From contig LNGD01000002.1 in the NCBI GenBank assembly GCA_001587675.1, positions 1-30,182 of the forward strand: 30,182 nt of DNA, read 5' to 3'. How positions within the stretch are numbered: the first letter of the stretch is position 1; each line of letters starts with the position of its first letter. The notes below the pieces were generated by a model, which worked only from the letters and a program-made list of their open reading frames with translations, made no database searches and was not told the DNA's origin. Shown piece by piece: positions 23,079 to 30,182 of this stretch. A program made the translations under genes and the position numbers. The stretch is from Candidatus Methanofastidiosum methylothiophilum. Lineage in GTDB: Archaea > Methanobacteriota_B > Thermococci > Methanofastidiosales > Methanofastidiosaceae.

Positions 23079-23520
23079 ACAAAAGTATAGTAGACCGATA
23101 GAAATATTATTAGTTGAAGATAATCCTGGTGATGCAAGACTCACCATTGAAGCGTTAAAGGAAGGCAAAATTAGAAATAATATAAATGTAGCAGTTGATG
23201 GCTTGGAGGCATTGAAATATCTTTTTCGAGAGGATAAATTCGCAAATGCTACAAGACCGGATATTATTTTACTAGATTTAAACCTACCAAAGAAAAATGG
23301 TAGAGAAGTTTTAGAAATAATTAAATCCGACAAAGATTTGAGAAGAATCCCAGTTGTTATACTTACAACTTCTAAAGCAGAAGAAGATATTTTAAAAACA
23401 TATGATCTTCATGCAAATTGTTATATCACAAAACCCGTTGACCTGGATCAATTTATCACTGTTATAAAAACAATTGAAGACTTTTGGCTTAGCATAGTAA
23501 AATTACCTGGAGGTGAATGA
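23071..23520 (+). CDS. Stand-alone response regulator receiver (Rcp1-like)
   Basis: 149-residue single REC domain with no output domain. The acidic pair E16/D17 is in LLVEDNPGD, the phosphorylated Asp is D69 (ILLDLNLPK), the switch Thr is in VILTTSK and the conserved Lys is in YITKPVD. It resembles Rcp1/CheY-type regulators that accept phosphate from PAS/phytochrome kinases. Its start lies inside the kinase gene and its stop (TGA, 23518-23520) touches the ATG of the next gene, so the three are translationally coupled. It shares a 35-base identical stretch with the next gene. Confidence 0.92.
   Translation: MDEQKYSRPIEILLVEDNPGDARLTIEALKEGKIRNNINVAVDGLEALKYLFREDKFANATRPDIILLDLNLPKKNGREVLEIIKSDKDLRRIPVVILTTSKAEEDILKTYDLHANCYITKPVDLDQFITVIKTIEDFWLSIVKLPGGE
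23107..23141 (+). repeat. 35-bp direct repeat, copy 1 (receiver genes)
   Basis: Identical over 35 bases to 23548-23582, 441 bases downstream. Both copies encode the LLVEDNPGDARL block of the REC domains, including third codon positions. Confidence 0.85.
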
Positions 23521-24570
23521 ATGCAACAGGACAACAAATTAAATGTTTTATTAGTTGAAGATAATCCTGGTGATGCAAGACTTATTAAAGAAATGATAAA
23601 TGAATCTAGTCGCAATTCATTTAATTTGATTTTCGCTGATAATTTATCTAAAGCAATTGAAATTATGGAAAAATATAATCTTGATGCAGTTTTGTTAGAT
23701 TTAGGATTGCCTGAGAGTAAGGGGTTTGATACATTTTCTAAGGTAATAAAAAAGATTTCAACATTACCCATCATTATCTTGACAGGATTAGATGATGAAG
23801 AAACTGCAATTAAAGCCGTTAGAAACGGGGCCCAAGAATATTTGGTAAAAGGAGATATCACTGGAACTTTGTTAACTAGATCGATATACTATGCAATTGA
23901 GAGAAAAACTACAGAAAATGCTTTAATTGAATCTAAAAAGAAAATAGATGATTTAAATGAACTTTTAAAAGTTATTAACAAAATATTAAGGCATGACCTT
24001 CTTAATCATTTATCAACAGTAAGCATGGCTTTAGAAATATATGAGAATAAAAAAGATGAGAAATACATAAAAAGCGCATTTAAAGGAGTACATAAAGGAA
24101 TTGATCTTATCAGGCAAATGAGAGAACTTGAGTCGCTTATTGAAGCAGGCGCTCAACTTAATCCAATTGATGTTAGACAAGTTATAGAATCAACAATGGC
24201 TCCAACAAATATACCTTATTCAATAGAGGGCGATAATTGTAAAATACTAGCTGATCAAGCTTTTAATTCTGTAATGAACAATTTAGTTGGAAACGCTATT
24301 AAACATGGAAACACCGATAAAATTGATTTTAGAATAGTATCTAATGAAAATAGCTGTGACATTGTTATCTCTGATTATGGAAAAGGTATACCTGAAGAAA
24401 TAAAAGATAGAATATTTGAAGAAGGATTTAGTCACGGAGAAACTCGTGGTTCTGGACTAGGGTTATACATTGTAAAAAAAGTCATAGAGAGATATGGGGG
24501 CACTATTAAATTGAAGGACAGTAAGCCTCGTGGAACAACTTTTATAATTAACTTGAGAAAGGCTAATTGA
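23521..24570 (+). CDS. Receiver-histidine kinase hybrid (REC-HisKA-HATPase)
   Basis: 349 residues. An N-terminal REC domain (about 8-125, phospho-acceptor D60 in AVLLDLGLP, YLVKGD at the conserved Lys) joins through a coiled coil to a histidine-acceptor helix (NKILRHDLLNHLSTVSMAL, H158) and a HATPase domain (NLVGNAIKHG, DYGKGIP, GSGLGLYIVKKV). The RHDLLN form of the H-box is common in archaeal kinases. No membrane segment is present, so it acts in the cytoplasm, probably receiving phosphate or being regulated through its REC domain. The ATG follows the previous stop directly. No DNA-binding output is encoded nearby. Confidence 0.92.
   Translation: MQQDNKLNVLLVEDNPGDARLIKEMINESSRNSFNLIFADNLSKAIEIMEKYNLDAVLLDLGLPESKGFDTFSKVIKKISTLPIIILTGLDDEETAIKAVRNGAQEYLVKGDITGTLLTRSIYYAIERKTTENALIESKKKIDDLNELLKVINKILRHDLLNHLSTVSMALEIYENKKDEKYIKSAFKGVHKGIDLIRQMRELESLIEAGAQLNPIDVRQVIESTMAPTNIPYSIEGDNCKILADQAFNSVMNNLVGNAIKHGNTDKIDFRIVSNENSCDIVISDYGKGIPEEIKDRIFEEGFSHGETRGSGLGLYIVKKVIERYGGTIKLKDSKPRGTTFIINLRKAN
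23548..23582 (+). repeat. 35-bp direct repeat, copy 2 (receiver genes)
   Basis: Second copy of the repeat at 23107-23141, at the start of the REC-kinase hybrid gene. The rest of the two REC domains differs. Confidence 0.85.
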
Positions 24571-24577
24571 ACTGAGA

Positions 24578-25432
24578 TTAAATAAATAATAACCATAATC
24601 CAATTAACATTATAGCAACACCTAATAGTCTTTCTTTAATACTTTCATTCAATATGCGCCCTGCTAAAATAACTGTTATTATCATAGCAGTCATTGAAGC
24701 AGGTTCAGCAATACTTACTTCTATCCCTGTAAATGCTATTAGCAAAAATAGATATGAATATGCATTGAGTCCACCACTTAAAGTTGCAATCTTCTTTTTT
24801 TCTTTGAATAGTGAAATTGTTTTTGATAAATTTTTCTTTGCAAATATATATAGAAGTAAGAAAATAGATATTCCTACATTTAGATAAAAAGCATAAAGTA
24901 TGGGTGTTGTTATTTTAATTGCATTTCCATCAATAGTTCTCCCAATTGCGATTAATAATGAAGCTACTATCATATACTGACATGGCTTATCTAGTAGAAT
25001 TGCTTTGAATGATTCTAAGATATTACTTTTTCTATTAAGAAATGAAACGCCATAAAATAAAAATATCAGCCCCGCTATTTTAAAAATTGATAGTTTTTCT
25101 CCAAGGAAAGTTACTGCTAATATCAATAAGAAAAACACATTGAAGTTATATAAAGGACTAACTAAAGAGGCTTCTCCTTCGGATAATGATTTTACATAGA
25201 GCCAAAAGGCAATAGAATACACAAAACTGCTTAAAGTAACAAAAAATAAGATTGATAAATTAAGAACTAAATCAACATATAATAATGTTGGTAGCAAGAA
25301 AATAGTTCCAAGGCTAAAAAATAAGAAAGTACCGCTAATACTGTCGGAATTTTCTCCTAGTTTTTTAACTAAGATTCTCTCCCACCCTAACAAAAAAATT
25401 CTACCACAAAGGGCTAGATACGGTATTAGCAT
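24578..25432 (-). CDS. EamA-type (DMT superfamily) transporter
   Basis: 284 residues with about ten hydrophobic helices in two halves. The first half ends in SPLYNFNVFFLLILAVTFLG and the second has the matching AEPASMTAMIITVILAGRILNE, the E-P-containing helix typical of EamA repeats. Substrate is unknown. The ATG at 25432 lies about 25 bases after a TATA-like element (25453-25460 on the minus strand), suggesting a leaderless mRNA. The gene is divergent from xerA and convergent with the phosphorelay genes, from which it is separated by only 7 bases. Confidence 0.83.
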   Translation of the reverse strand: MLIPYLALCGRIFLLGWERILVKKLGENSDSISGTFLFFSLGTIFLLPTLLYVDLVLNLSILFFVTLSSFVYSIAFWLYVKSLSEGEASLVSPLYNFNVFFLLILAVTFLGEKLSIFKIAGLIFLFYGVSFLNRKSNILESFKAILLDKPCQYMIVASLLIAIGRTIDGNAIKITTPILYAFYLNVGISIFLLLYIFAKKNLSKTISLFKEKKKIATLSGGLNAYSYLFLLIAFTGIEVSIAEPASMTAMIITVILAGRILNESIKERLLGVAIMLIGLWLLFI

Positions 25433-25485
25433 AAGATTTGCTATGATACCTACTATATAAGTCTTTAATTAATTATGCGCAAAAG

Positions 25486-25493
25486 TTTATATA
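25486..25493 (+). promoter_or_regulatory. TATA box of xerA
   Basis: TTTATATA is centred about 25 bases before the ATG at 25515, with no Shine-Dalgarno sequence between, fitting a leaderless transcript. Confidence 0.5.
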
Positions 25494-25514
25494 TTTACTT
25501 TCAATTTTATTTTC

Positions 25515-26333
25515 ATGTTGGAAGACTATCTGATGGAGTTAGAGCTGCGTGGGCAATCTAAAAATACGATAAGGAATTATAGCTATACTCTATCGAACTT
25601 TTTTGACTTCATAGGAAAAAATCCTGAATCTGTTACGGAATCAGACATTAAAAGATATATGATTTATTTAAAAAATGAAAAGAATGCCACAAACAGAACA
25701 ATACATAGGCATCTAAATGCATTACGCTCTTTTTTTAGATATCAAAATTTATCCATTGCTGATAAAGTGATGCTACCCAAGCTTTCAAAACCTTTACCTA
25801 AATTCTTGACTAAAGAAGAGATGGCACTTCTTCTTGGGGCACCTGATAAATTAAGAGATAAATGTATTATTAGGATTTTATATTCTACCGGTTTAAGGGT
25901 ATCGGAGTTAGTGAAACTAAATAAAAATGATATTAAAACTGAATCTATTCACGTGGTGTCTGGAAAAGGTTCTAAGGATAGGATCGTGTTTGTCGATTCA
26001 AAAACTAGAGAAATGATTGAAGAATATCTTTCTCAAAGGAAGGATAATAATGAAGCTCTTTTTATTAGTACTCACGATGAAAGAATTTCCCCTAGAACTA
26101 TTCAATGGACAATTAAGAAATATGCCAAAGAATGTGGTATCGATAAAAAAGTCACTCCACATGTTTTGAGACATTCATTTGCAACTCATATGCTTGAAGG
26201 TGATGCAGATATAGTGGTTATAAAAGAGTTACTCGGTCATTCTAATTTATCTACTACTCAAATTTATACCCATATAACTGATGAAAGGAGAAAGAAAGTA
26301 TATGAGAAAGCTCATCCATTATCTAAAGAATAG
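25515..26333 (+). CDS. xerA: XerA-type tyrosine recombinase
   Basis: 272-residue site-specific recombinase. An N-terminal SAM-like core-binding domain (about 1-85) is followed by the catalytic domain with the full residue set R128 (STGLRVSEL), K151 (SGKGSKDRI), H216 and R219 (HVLRHSFATHML), H242 (LLGHSNLSTTQIYTH) and nucleophile Y251. Length and motifs match archaeal XerA, which resolves chromosome dimers at a dif site. No phage or integrative-element genes adjoin it and no dif-like site was recognised, so a housekeeping role is more likely than an integrase of a mobile element. Confidence 0.88.
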   Translation: MLEDYLMELELRGQSKNTIRNYSYTLSNFFDFIGKNPESVTESDIKRYMIYLKNEKNATNRTIHRHLNALRSFFRYQNLSIADKVMLPKLSKPLPKFLTKEEMALLLGAPDKLRDKCIIRILYSTGLRVSELVKLNKNDIKTESIHVVSGKGSKDRIVFVDSKTREMIEEYLSQRKDNNEALFISTHDERISPRTIQWTIKKYAKECGIDKKVTPHVLRHSFATHMLEGDADIVVIKELLGHSNLSTTQIYTHITDERRKKVYEKAHPLSKE

Positions 26334-26373
26334 CTTTAAAAGTAATTATTTAAGTTTTTAATTGGATGATATC

Positions 26374-27012
26374 ATGAGAATAATTCTTCTTGGGCCACCT
26401 GGTTGTGGCAAAGGAACTCAAGCTGAAATAATTTGTAAAAACTTTAGTATACCTCATATATCCACAGGGGATATTCTAAGAGACAATGTCAAAAGAGGAA
26501 CTGAGATTGGTTTTAAAGCTAAAGAGTATATGGATAGTGGGCGTCTAGTGCCAGACGAAATAATTATTAGCATGATGAAAGGCAGATTTTCTGAAAAGGA
26601 TTGTAAAAACGGTTTTTTACTTGACGGCTTTCCCAGAACTATTACTCAAGCTGAAGCCTTGGATGATTTACTAAAGCAGATGAAAATATCTTTGGATTAT
26701 ATAATTAACATTGATGTACCTGATGAGGATATAATAAATAGAATTTCTAAAAGATTATCTTGCTCTAACTGCGGTGAGGTCTACAATCTACTCTATAAAA
26801 AACCCAAAAATGAAATGACATGCGATTCATGTGGATTAAAGTTAAATCAAAGAGATGATGATAAAGAAGAAGTAGTAAAGAATAGGCTTGATGTTTATAG
26901 AAAGCAAACTGCCCCCTTAATTAAATACTATAAAGATAAAATAAAGAATGTAGATGGTAGAAAGAATATTAGTGAAGTAACTAAGGAAATATTAAACCTA
27001 TTTAATTCTTAA
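26374..27012 (+). CDS. adk: Adenylate kinase with zinc-binding lid
   Basis: 212 residues; interconverts ATP + AMP and 2 ADP. The P-loop is GPPGCGKGT (7-15), the AMP-side motif is STGDILRDNVKRGTE and the DGFPRT motif lies at about 84-89. The lid carries four Cys for zinc: C130, C133, C150 and C153. This is the long, bacterial-type enzyme rather than the short archaeal AdkA. The longest frame starts with TTG at 26362, but the ATG at 26374 gives the standard N-terminus and follows a GGATGAT ribosome-binding-like site. It is 40 bases downstream of xerA. Confidence 0.94.
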   Translation: MRIILLGPPGCGKGTQAEIICKNFSIPHISTGDILRDNVKRGTEIGFKAKEYMDSGRLVPDEIIISMMKGRFSEKDCKNGFLLDGFPRTITQAEALDDLLKQMKISLDYIINIDVPDEDIINRISKRLSCSNCGEVYNLLYKKPKNEMTCDSCGLKLNQRDDDKEEVVKNRLDVYRKQTAPLIKYYKDKIKNVDGRKNISEVTKEILNLFNS

Positions 27013-27022
27013 TTATTTTTTA

Positions 27023-27613
27023 TTAAATATACTCATCTAAGGTAGAAGAGTTTAATCTTAATTCAATATCATTACCGGCCGATTTAAGATGTTTCCTTGG
27101 CATATTTTTATAGAATAGTTTATGATTCTCTCTTTCTTTGATATATTGGGAATTATAGTAGACTTCCCATATTTTGTTTGTCTCAATCTCTTGATAATTG
27201 TTAATAAGTGTTTTTACTTCTTCAACTATCTCACTTAAATTTCTTGATTCTTCGTGTCGATGATAAATATTTTTGCTGTAATAAGATATCCAAACTTTTT
27301 TTTCATTACCAAGAATGATCACATTTTCTTGAAATCTTTTTGCAAAAATGTCTGTGATTAATCTACCTATATTATTTTTTGGTTTCATGTAACCAAATAG
27401 TATGTTCTCATTAAGACTATTAAATCTTACAAAACCCCTCATTCTGTGAATTTCTGATCTAATCTCCCCCACTTTTCTCCTTATTTTTACTATTTCTTGG
27501 TCCGCGGAAATATTAAGGTCATACCAAGATAGATTCTTAGATTTTTCTAAAAGATTTTGGGAAACATCTTTGCTCATTTGAAGATAGTCTAATACGCTCA
27601 TTGATTCTTGCAT
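27023..27613 (-). CDS. DUF4130-type DNA-metabolism protein, radical SAM partner
   Basis: 196 residues resembling the family described as a probable DNA metabolism protein linked to a radical SAM gene (TIGR03915/DUF4130). Recognisable blocks are KVGEIRSEIHRMRGFVRF, ILFGYMKPKNNIG and DIFAKRF, with a C-terminal segment ending KLFYKNMPRKHLK. The function is not established. In many bacteria it is encoded beside, or fused to, a uracil-DNA glycosylase-like domain, hence the repair link. The ATG at 27613 is chosen from AGGTGG a few bases upstream; a GTG at 27622 is longer. It overlaps the end of the radical SAM gene by 16 bases, so both are co-translated. Confidence 0.82.
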   Translation of the reverse strand: MQESMSVLDYLQMSKDVSQNLLEKSKNLSWYDLNISADQEIVKIRRKVGEIRSEIHRMRGFVRFNSLNENILFGYMKPKNNIGRLITDIFAKRFQENVIILGNEKKVWISYYSKNIYHRHEESRNLSEIVEEVKTLINNYQEIETNKIWEVYYNSQYIKERENHKLFYKNMPRKHLKSAGNDIELRLNSSTLDEYI

Positions 27614-28836
27614 TCTATCCACCTATCTATTTTAGTATATTCCCCACCGTTGATTTTCAGAAAGGGCGTAGCTTTTTTTACTCCGACCCCCAAATTTAGA
27701 AGTTGTTCTCTTTTATGTATATTATTTTTTTTTCTGTAATTTACTATCCTATATGCACTTTTAGGCCCTATGCCTGGAACTCTCAAAAGTTCTTCATATG
27801 AGGCATCATTTGGGTCAATTGGCTTGTCAAGAGAGTTAAGAGCAATATTTAGCTTGGGATCCTTATTATTGAGAAATCCATTTTCATCGAAGGCAATTTT
27901 TACTTCGTTTTCTGAGAATTTATATACCCGATAAAGCCAGTCTATTTGATAAAGTCTATGTTCTCTCCATGTCGGTTGCCCTAGCATTTCTTCTAAAGCT
28001 GTCATTGTAACGGGATTAAATACTGAATAATATACTCTTTTTAACATCATTTCTTTGTATTCTTTCAAAACTCTTTTGAAAATATCTAAATCACTTTCTC
28101 CACAAGCACCTACAACAAGTTGAGTAGTTTGTCCTGCCGGCAATCCTTTCTTGGATTCTAGTTTTTTGATATAGTTTTGCCGTCTTAAGAGGTCACTGAC
28201 ATAATTTTTTGTACTACTCAACTCAGATAAGTAATTATTTGAAGGGGTTTCAATATTTACACTTAGTCTATCTGCTATTTCGGAGGCTTGCTTGATATAT
28301 TCATAAGAAACTCCCGGTAATATCTTGAAGTGGATATATCCTGCAAATTTATATCTATCTCTTAGTATTCTTAAAGTCTCAATCATTTTTTCAGTAGTTA
28401 AATCTTCATCTGAACTAACACCTGAACTCAAAAAAAGACCTTCAATGTAATTTCCTTTGTATAATGATATCGTTATTTTTGCTAACTCCTCTGGCGTATA
28501 AGAATATATGTTTTTAGTCCCTTTGTATGTTGTGGAATTTTGACAATATTTGCAATCGTGAGTGCAATAGTTAGTAAAAAGTGTTTTGAACATAGACACA
28601 CAACGTCCATTTGCAGTAAAAGAGTGGCAAATCCCAGAGCGATTAACATCCCCCAAAACATTGTTTTCATTAACGACCCTAGTAGTTGAAGACGATGTAC
28701 AAATATCGTGTTTAGTTCCCTGACCTAAAGCATCTATTTTGGATAAGTCAATATCTTCAAAAACAGTTCCTTCATCCCCTATTTGGTCATATTTACATTG
28801 ATTTGTCAATCTTACTATTTTTTCAAGGGATGTCAT
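27598..28836 (-). CDS. Putative DNA modification/repair radical SAM protein
   Basis: 412 residues. The radical SAM cluster motif is CTHDCKYC (C91, C95, C98), preceded by an N-terminal region with further Cys (C46, C70, C79). A TIM-barrel core follows (FLSSGVSS, then AGYIHFKILPG), and a helix-hairpin-helix near the C-terminus reads LLRVPGIGPKSAYRIVNYRK (about 348-367), a non-specific DNA- or RNA-binding module. This matches the TIGR03916 family, predicted to act on nucleic acid although no reaction is proven. It is coupled by overlap to the DUF4130 gene, its usual partner. I saw no uracil-DNA glycosylase gene here. Confidence 0.87.
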   Translation of the reverse strand: MTSLEKIVRLTNQCKYDQIGDEGTVFEDIDLSKIDALGQGTKHDICTSSSTTRVVNENNVLGDVNRSGICHSFTANGRCVSMFKTLFTNYCTHDCKYCQNSTTYKGTKNIYSYTPEELAKITISLYKGNYIEGLFLSSGVSSDEDLTTEKMIETLRILRDRYKFAGYIHFKILPGVSYEYIKQASEIADRLSVNIETPSNNYLSELSSTKNYVSDLLRRQNYIKKLESKKGLPAGQTTQLVVGACGESDLDIFKRVLKEYKEMMLKRVYYSVFNPVTMTALEEMLGQPTWREHRLYQIDWLYRVYKFSENEVKIAFDENGFLNNKDPKLNIALNSLDKPIDPNDASYEELLRVPGIGPKSAYRIVNYRKKNNIHKREQLLNLGVGVKKATPFLKINGGEYTKIDRWIECKNQ

Positions 28837-28927
28837 AAAATATATTCAATCAATCTTATTATAGTAATTTCTAAGGTAAGATTTTATTTTTGAATTAAGA
28901 AATATAAATTAATTAAAGAACTAATGC

Positions 28928-29710
28928 TTATTTTGAGATATTTTTCTTTTTAATAGAAGTTCCTTTAACATTTCCGTGAAGAGCATCAGTTAAAATACCT
29001 TTTTTAGTTAAATTGATCACATCTATTTCAATACCTAAATCAAATATTGAGCGTATTTCTGAGAATTTACCTTGCATTCCTCCAGATGCATCTCCTGTAG
29101 ATTTGGCAAATTCAAATATTTTATCAATGTTATCTTCAGAAATGTTTTCAATTAACTTCACTTTTTCTTTCTTAGGATCTCCAGTATATATCCCATCAAC
29201 ATCTGTTCCGAAAATAACTCTTGAAGGTTTAAGTAATTTTGAAAGATATGAAACAATTTGATCTCCTGAAAGTATTGAAAAAACTCTGGACCTATCAAAG
29301 ACAAGATCGCCAGTGAATACTGGGAGAAGTCCAAGCTCTATTGCCCTTAATAATGGCTCCTTATGAAATTCTACTATTCTCCCATTTGAAGTAATAAAGT
29401 TAGAAAAAGTACCAATTTTAACTGGAGTTAATCCATTTTGCATCAAGGCCTTTAATATTATAGTATCAAGTTCACTGATACTAGACCTAGTTTCTGAAAA
29501 TCCTTTAAGTTGGTATTCATCAACATAACCTTTTCCAAGAGAGTATTTTTTAGCTATTGGGTGACCGTATGAACCTGCCCCATGAACTAATATTACAACT
29601 CTTCCTGCATCTTTTATTTCTTGGGCAAGATTAGATATTACTTCCATATTCGGAGTAAAATCCTCACTTTTTTTAGTTATCGCAGATCCACCTGCTTTAA
29701 TTATAATCAT
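28928..29710 (-). CDS. ipk: Isopentenyl phosphate kinase
   Basis: 260-residue amino-acid-kinase-fold enzyme that phosphorylates isopentenyl phosphate to isopentenyl diphosphate in the alternative mevalonate pathway feeding archaeal ether lipids. N-terminal KAGGSAIT binds nucleotide phosphate. HGAGSYGHPIAKK contains the family-defining His (H50) that contacts the substrate phosphate and separates IPK from other amino-acid kinases. The GTDVDGIYTGDP (about 167-178) and DASGGMQGKF segments complete the kinase signature. The ATG at 29710 begins exactly at the conserved strand, so the start is firm. No other mevalonate genes are in the window. Confidence 0.92.
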   Translation of the reverse strand: MIIIKAGGSAITKKSEDFTPNMEVISNLAQEIKDAGRVVILVHGAGSYGHPIAKKYSLGKGYVDEYQLKGFSETRSSISELDTIILKALMQNGLTPVKIGTFSNFITSNGRIVEFHKEPLLRAIELGLLPVFTGDLVFDRSRVFSILSGDQIVSYLSKLLKPSRVIFGTDVDGIYTGDPKKEKVKLIENISEDNIDKIFEFAKSTGDASGGMQGKFSEIRSIFDLGIEIDVINLTKKGILTDALHGNVKGTSIKKKNISK

Positions 29711-29753
29711 AAAGAGAAATAATGTTTATCTTAATAAAAAGTTTACCCTTGGA

Positions 29754-30062
29754 TTAGTAATTAGAAAAAATTGAATTCTTGCTGCTGTTTAAAGAATCAA
29801 CCTTTTCAAGGTAAACTCCAATTAGAAAGCCAATTATGAAGAAGAATGCTAAAAGCACAAAACTTATTATTACTGTAGATGTCATAAATAGATTGAAGAC
29901 AAATAATTCAAATCCTATTATACACCCTAAACTGAAAACTATCAGTGAGCCTAAGCTTGATAATCCCATATCTTTTTTTTGGGGAACATTGTCTATAACT
30001 TCGTCGATAAGTGTCTTGACTTCATTTATAAGTTCTAAGTCACTCATTTGATCTGACACCAT
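29754..30062 (-). CDS. Small membrane protein of unknown function
   Basis: About 102 residues from the ATG at 30062, or 97 from the ATG at 30047. The N-terminal 35 residues are acidic and helical (SDLELINEVKTLIDEVIDNV), followed by two hydrophobic helices with Gly (LGSLIVFSLGCIIGFELFVF and a second ending IIGFLIGVYLEKVD), giving a hairpin with both ends probably cytoplasmic. I do not recognise a family. Two TATA-like elements (30085-30092 and 30072-30079, minus strand) are each spaced for one of the two ATGs, both without leaders. A longer frame to 30143 starts upstream of these promoters and is unlikely. Confidence 0.6.
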   Translation of the reverse strand: MVSDQMSDLELINEVKTLIDEVIDNVPQKKDMGLSSLGSLIVFSLGCIIGFELFVFNLFMTSTVIISFVLLAFFFIIGFLIGVYLEKVDSLNSSKNSIFSNY

Positions 30063-30149
30063 AAGGCATAAAATATAAATCATATTTATAAATTTTACTC
30101 TAAAATATGCTTTGTTGAATAATTGAGCTAAAATGAACCGCAAAGCTTA

Positions 30150-30182
30150 AACCCTTTATAAACCCTATATATTCATGCCAGG
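30150..30182 (+). promoter_or_regulatory. Promoter and probable first codons of a rightward gene
   Basis: The sequence gcttaaaccctttataaacc carries a TATA-like element. An ATG at 30175-30177, followed by CCA and the window end, sits about 20-25 bases downstream as in other leaderless genes here. Too little is present to name a product. Confidence 0.35.

Noticed and set aside
25515..26333. XerA-type recombinase as a sign of an integrated element
   Set aside because: No phage, plasmid or attachment-site features surround it. Motifs and length fit housekeeping XerA.
1..30182. CRISPR arrays, tRNA or rRNA genes
   Set aside because: No regularly spaced repeat array, no cloverleaf with TTCGA-type T-loop and no rRNA-like GC-rich block was seen on either strand by eye.

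Overview
The window is AT-rich DNA from an archaeon, most likely a euryarchaeote. Archaeal hallmarks are a group II chaperonin (thermosome), archaeal NAC, pyruvoyl-dependent arginine decarboxylase, isopentenyl phosphate kinase, a XerA-type recombinase, a PGF-CTERM surface-sorting tail, and TATA-box promoters placed about 25 nt before the start codon. The many PAS sensor kinases, a NapH-like polyferredoxin and the low GC suit an uncultured, anaerobic, methanogen-related lineage. Methanofastidiosa is one guess, but I cannot fix the genus from sequence alone. No rRNA, tRNA, CRISPR array or complete insertion sequence was found.

Layout. 1-543: tail of a surface protein, then NAC. 544-2914 (minus): argD and argJ of arginine biosynthesis, apparently one operon. 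3105-3754: molybdopterin oxidoreductase lipoprotein broken by one frameshift. 3800-4600: TspO-like membrane protein. 4618-5875 (minus): rhomboid protease overlapping a SagB-type nitroreductase. 6147-6692: pdaD, which turns arginine into agmatine. 6749-11957 (minus): PAS/HisKA protein, QueG-like iron-sulfur protein, EamA transporter, AlaX editing protein, NSS transporter. 12176-15252 (minus): metallophosphoesterase, thermosome, PrcB-like secreted protein. 15470-16743: NapH/CcoG-like polyferredoxin whose signal peptide and Cys-rich N-terminus lie upstream of its first ATG.

16906-18293 is a compact operon of a Cys-containing protein of unknown function, a roadblock/LC7 protein and a Ras-like GTPase. 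It faces a TPR/J-domain protein (18299-19885, minus). DUF190 and the fluoride channel CrcB follow (minus). 20895-21209 is a GC-rich islet holding two overlapping short ORFs, possibly a decayed toxin-antitoxin pair or other acquired remnant. 21255-24570 is a coupled phosphorelay of membrane histidine kinase, stand-alone receiver and receiver-kinase hybrid, with no DNA-binding output. The rest holds a second EamA transporter, XerA, a zinc-finger adenylate kinase, a radical SAM/DNA-metabolism gene pair, isopentenyl phosphate kinase, a small membrane protein and probably the first codons of another gene.

Themes. Arginine is made by ArgJ/ArgD and consumed by PdaD for polyamines. IPK points to the alternative mevalonate route to archaeal lipids. 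Signalling is unusually dense, with two PAS proteins, a receiver, a hybrid kinase and a GTPase/roadblock module. Two genes (Mo-oxidoreductase and polyferredoxin) each look one A short in an A-run, so sequencing or assembly indels must be excluded before calling either gene broken. Start codons were chosen from Shine-Dalgarno and TATA spacing and often differ from the longest ORF. All coordinates, counts and family calls were made by eye.
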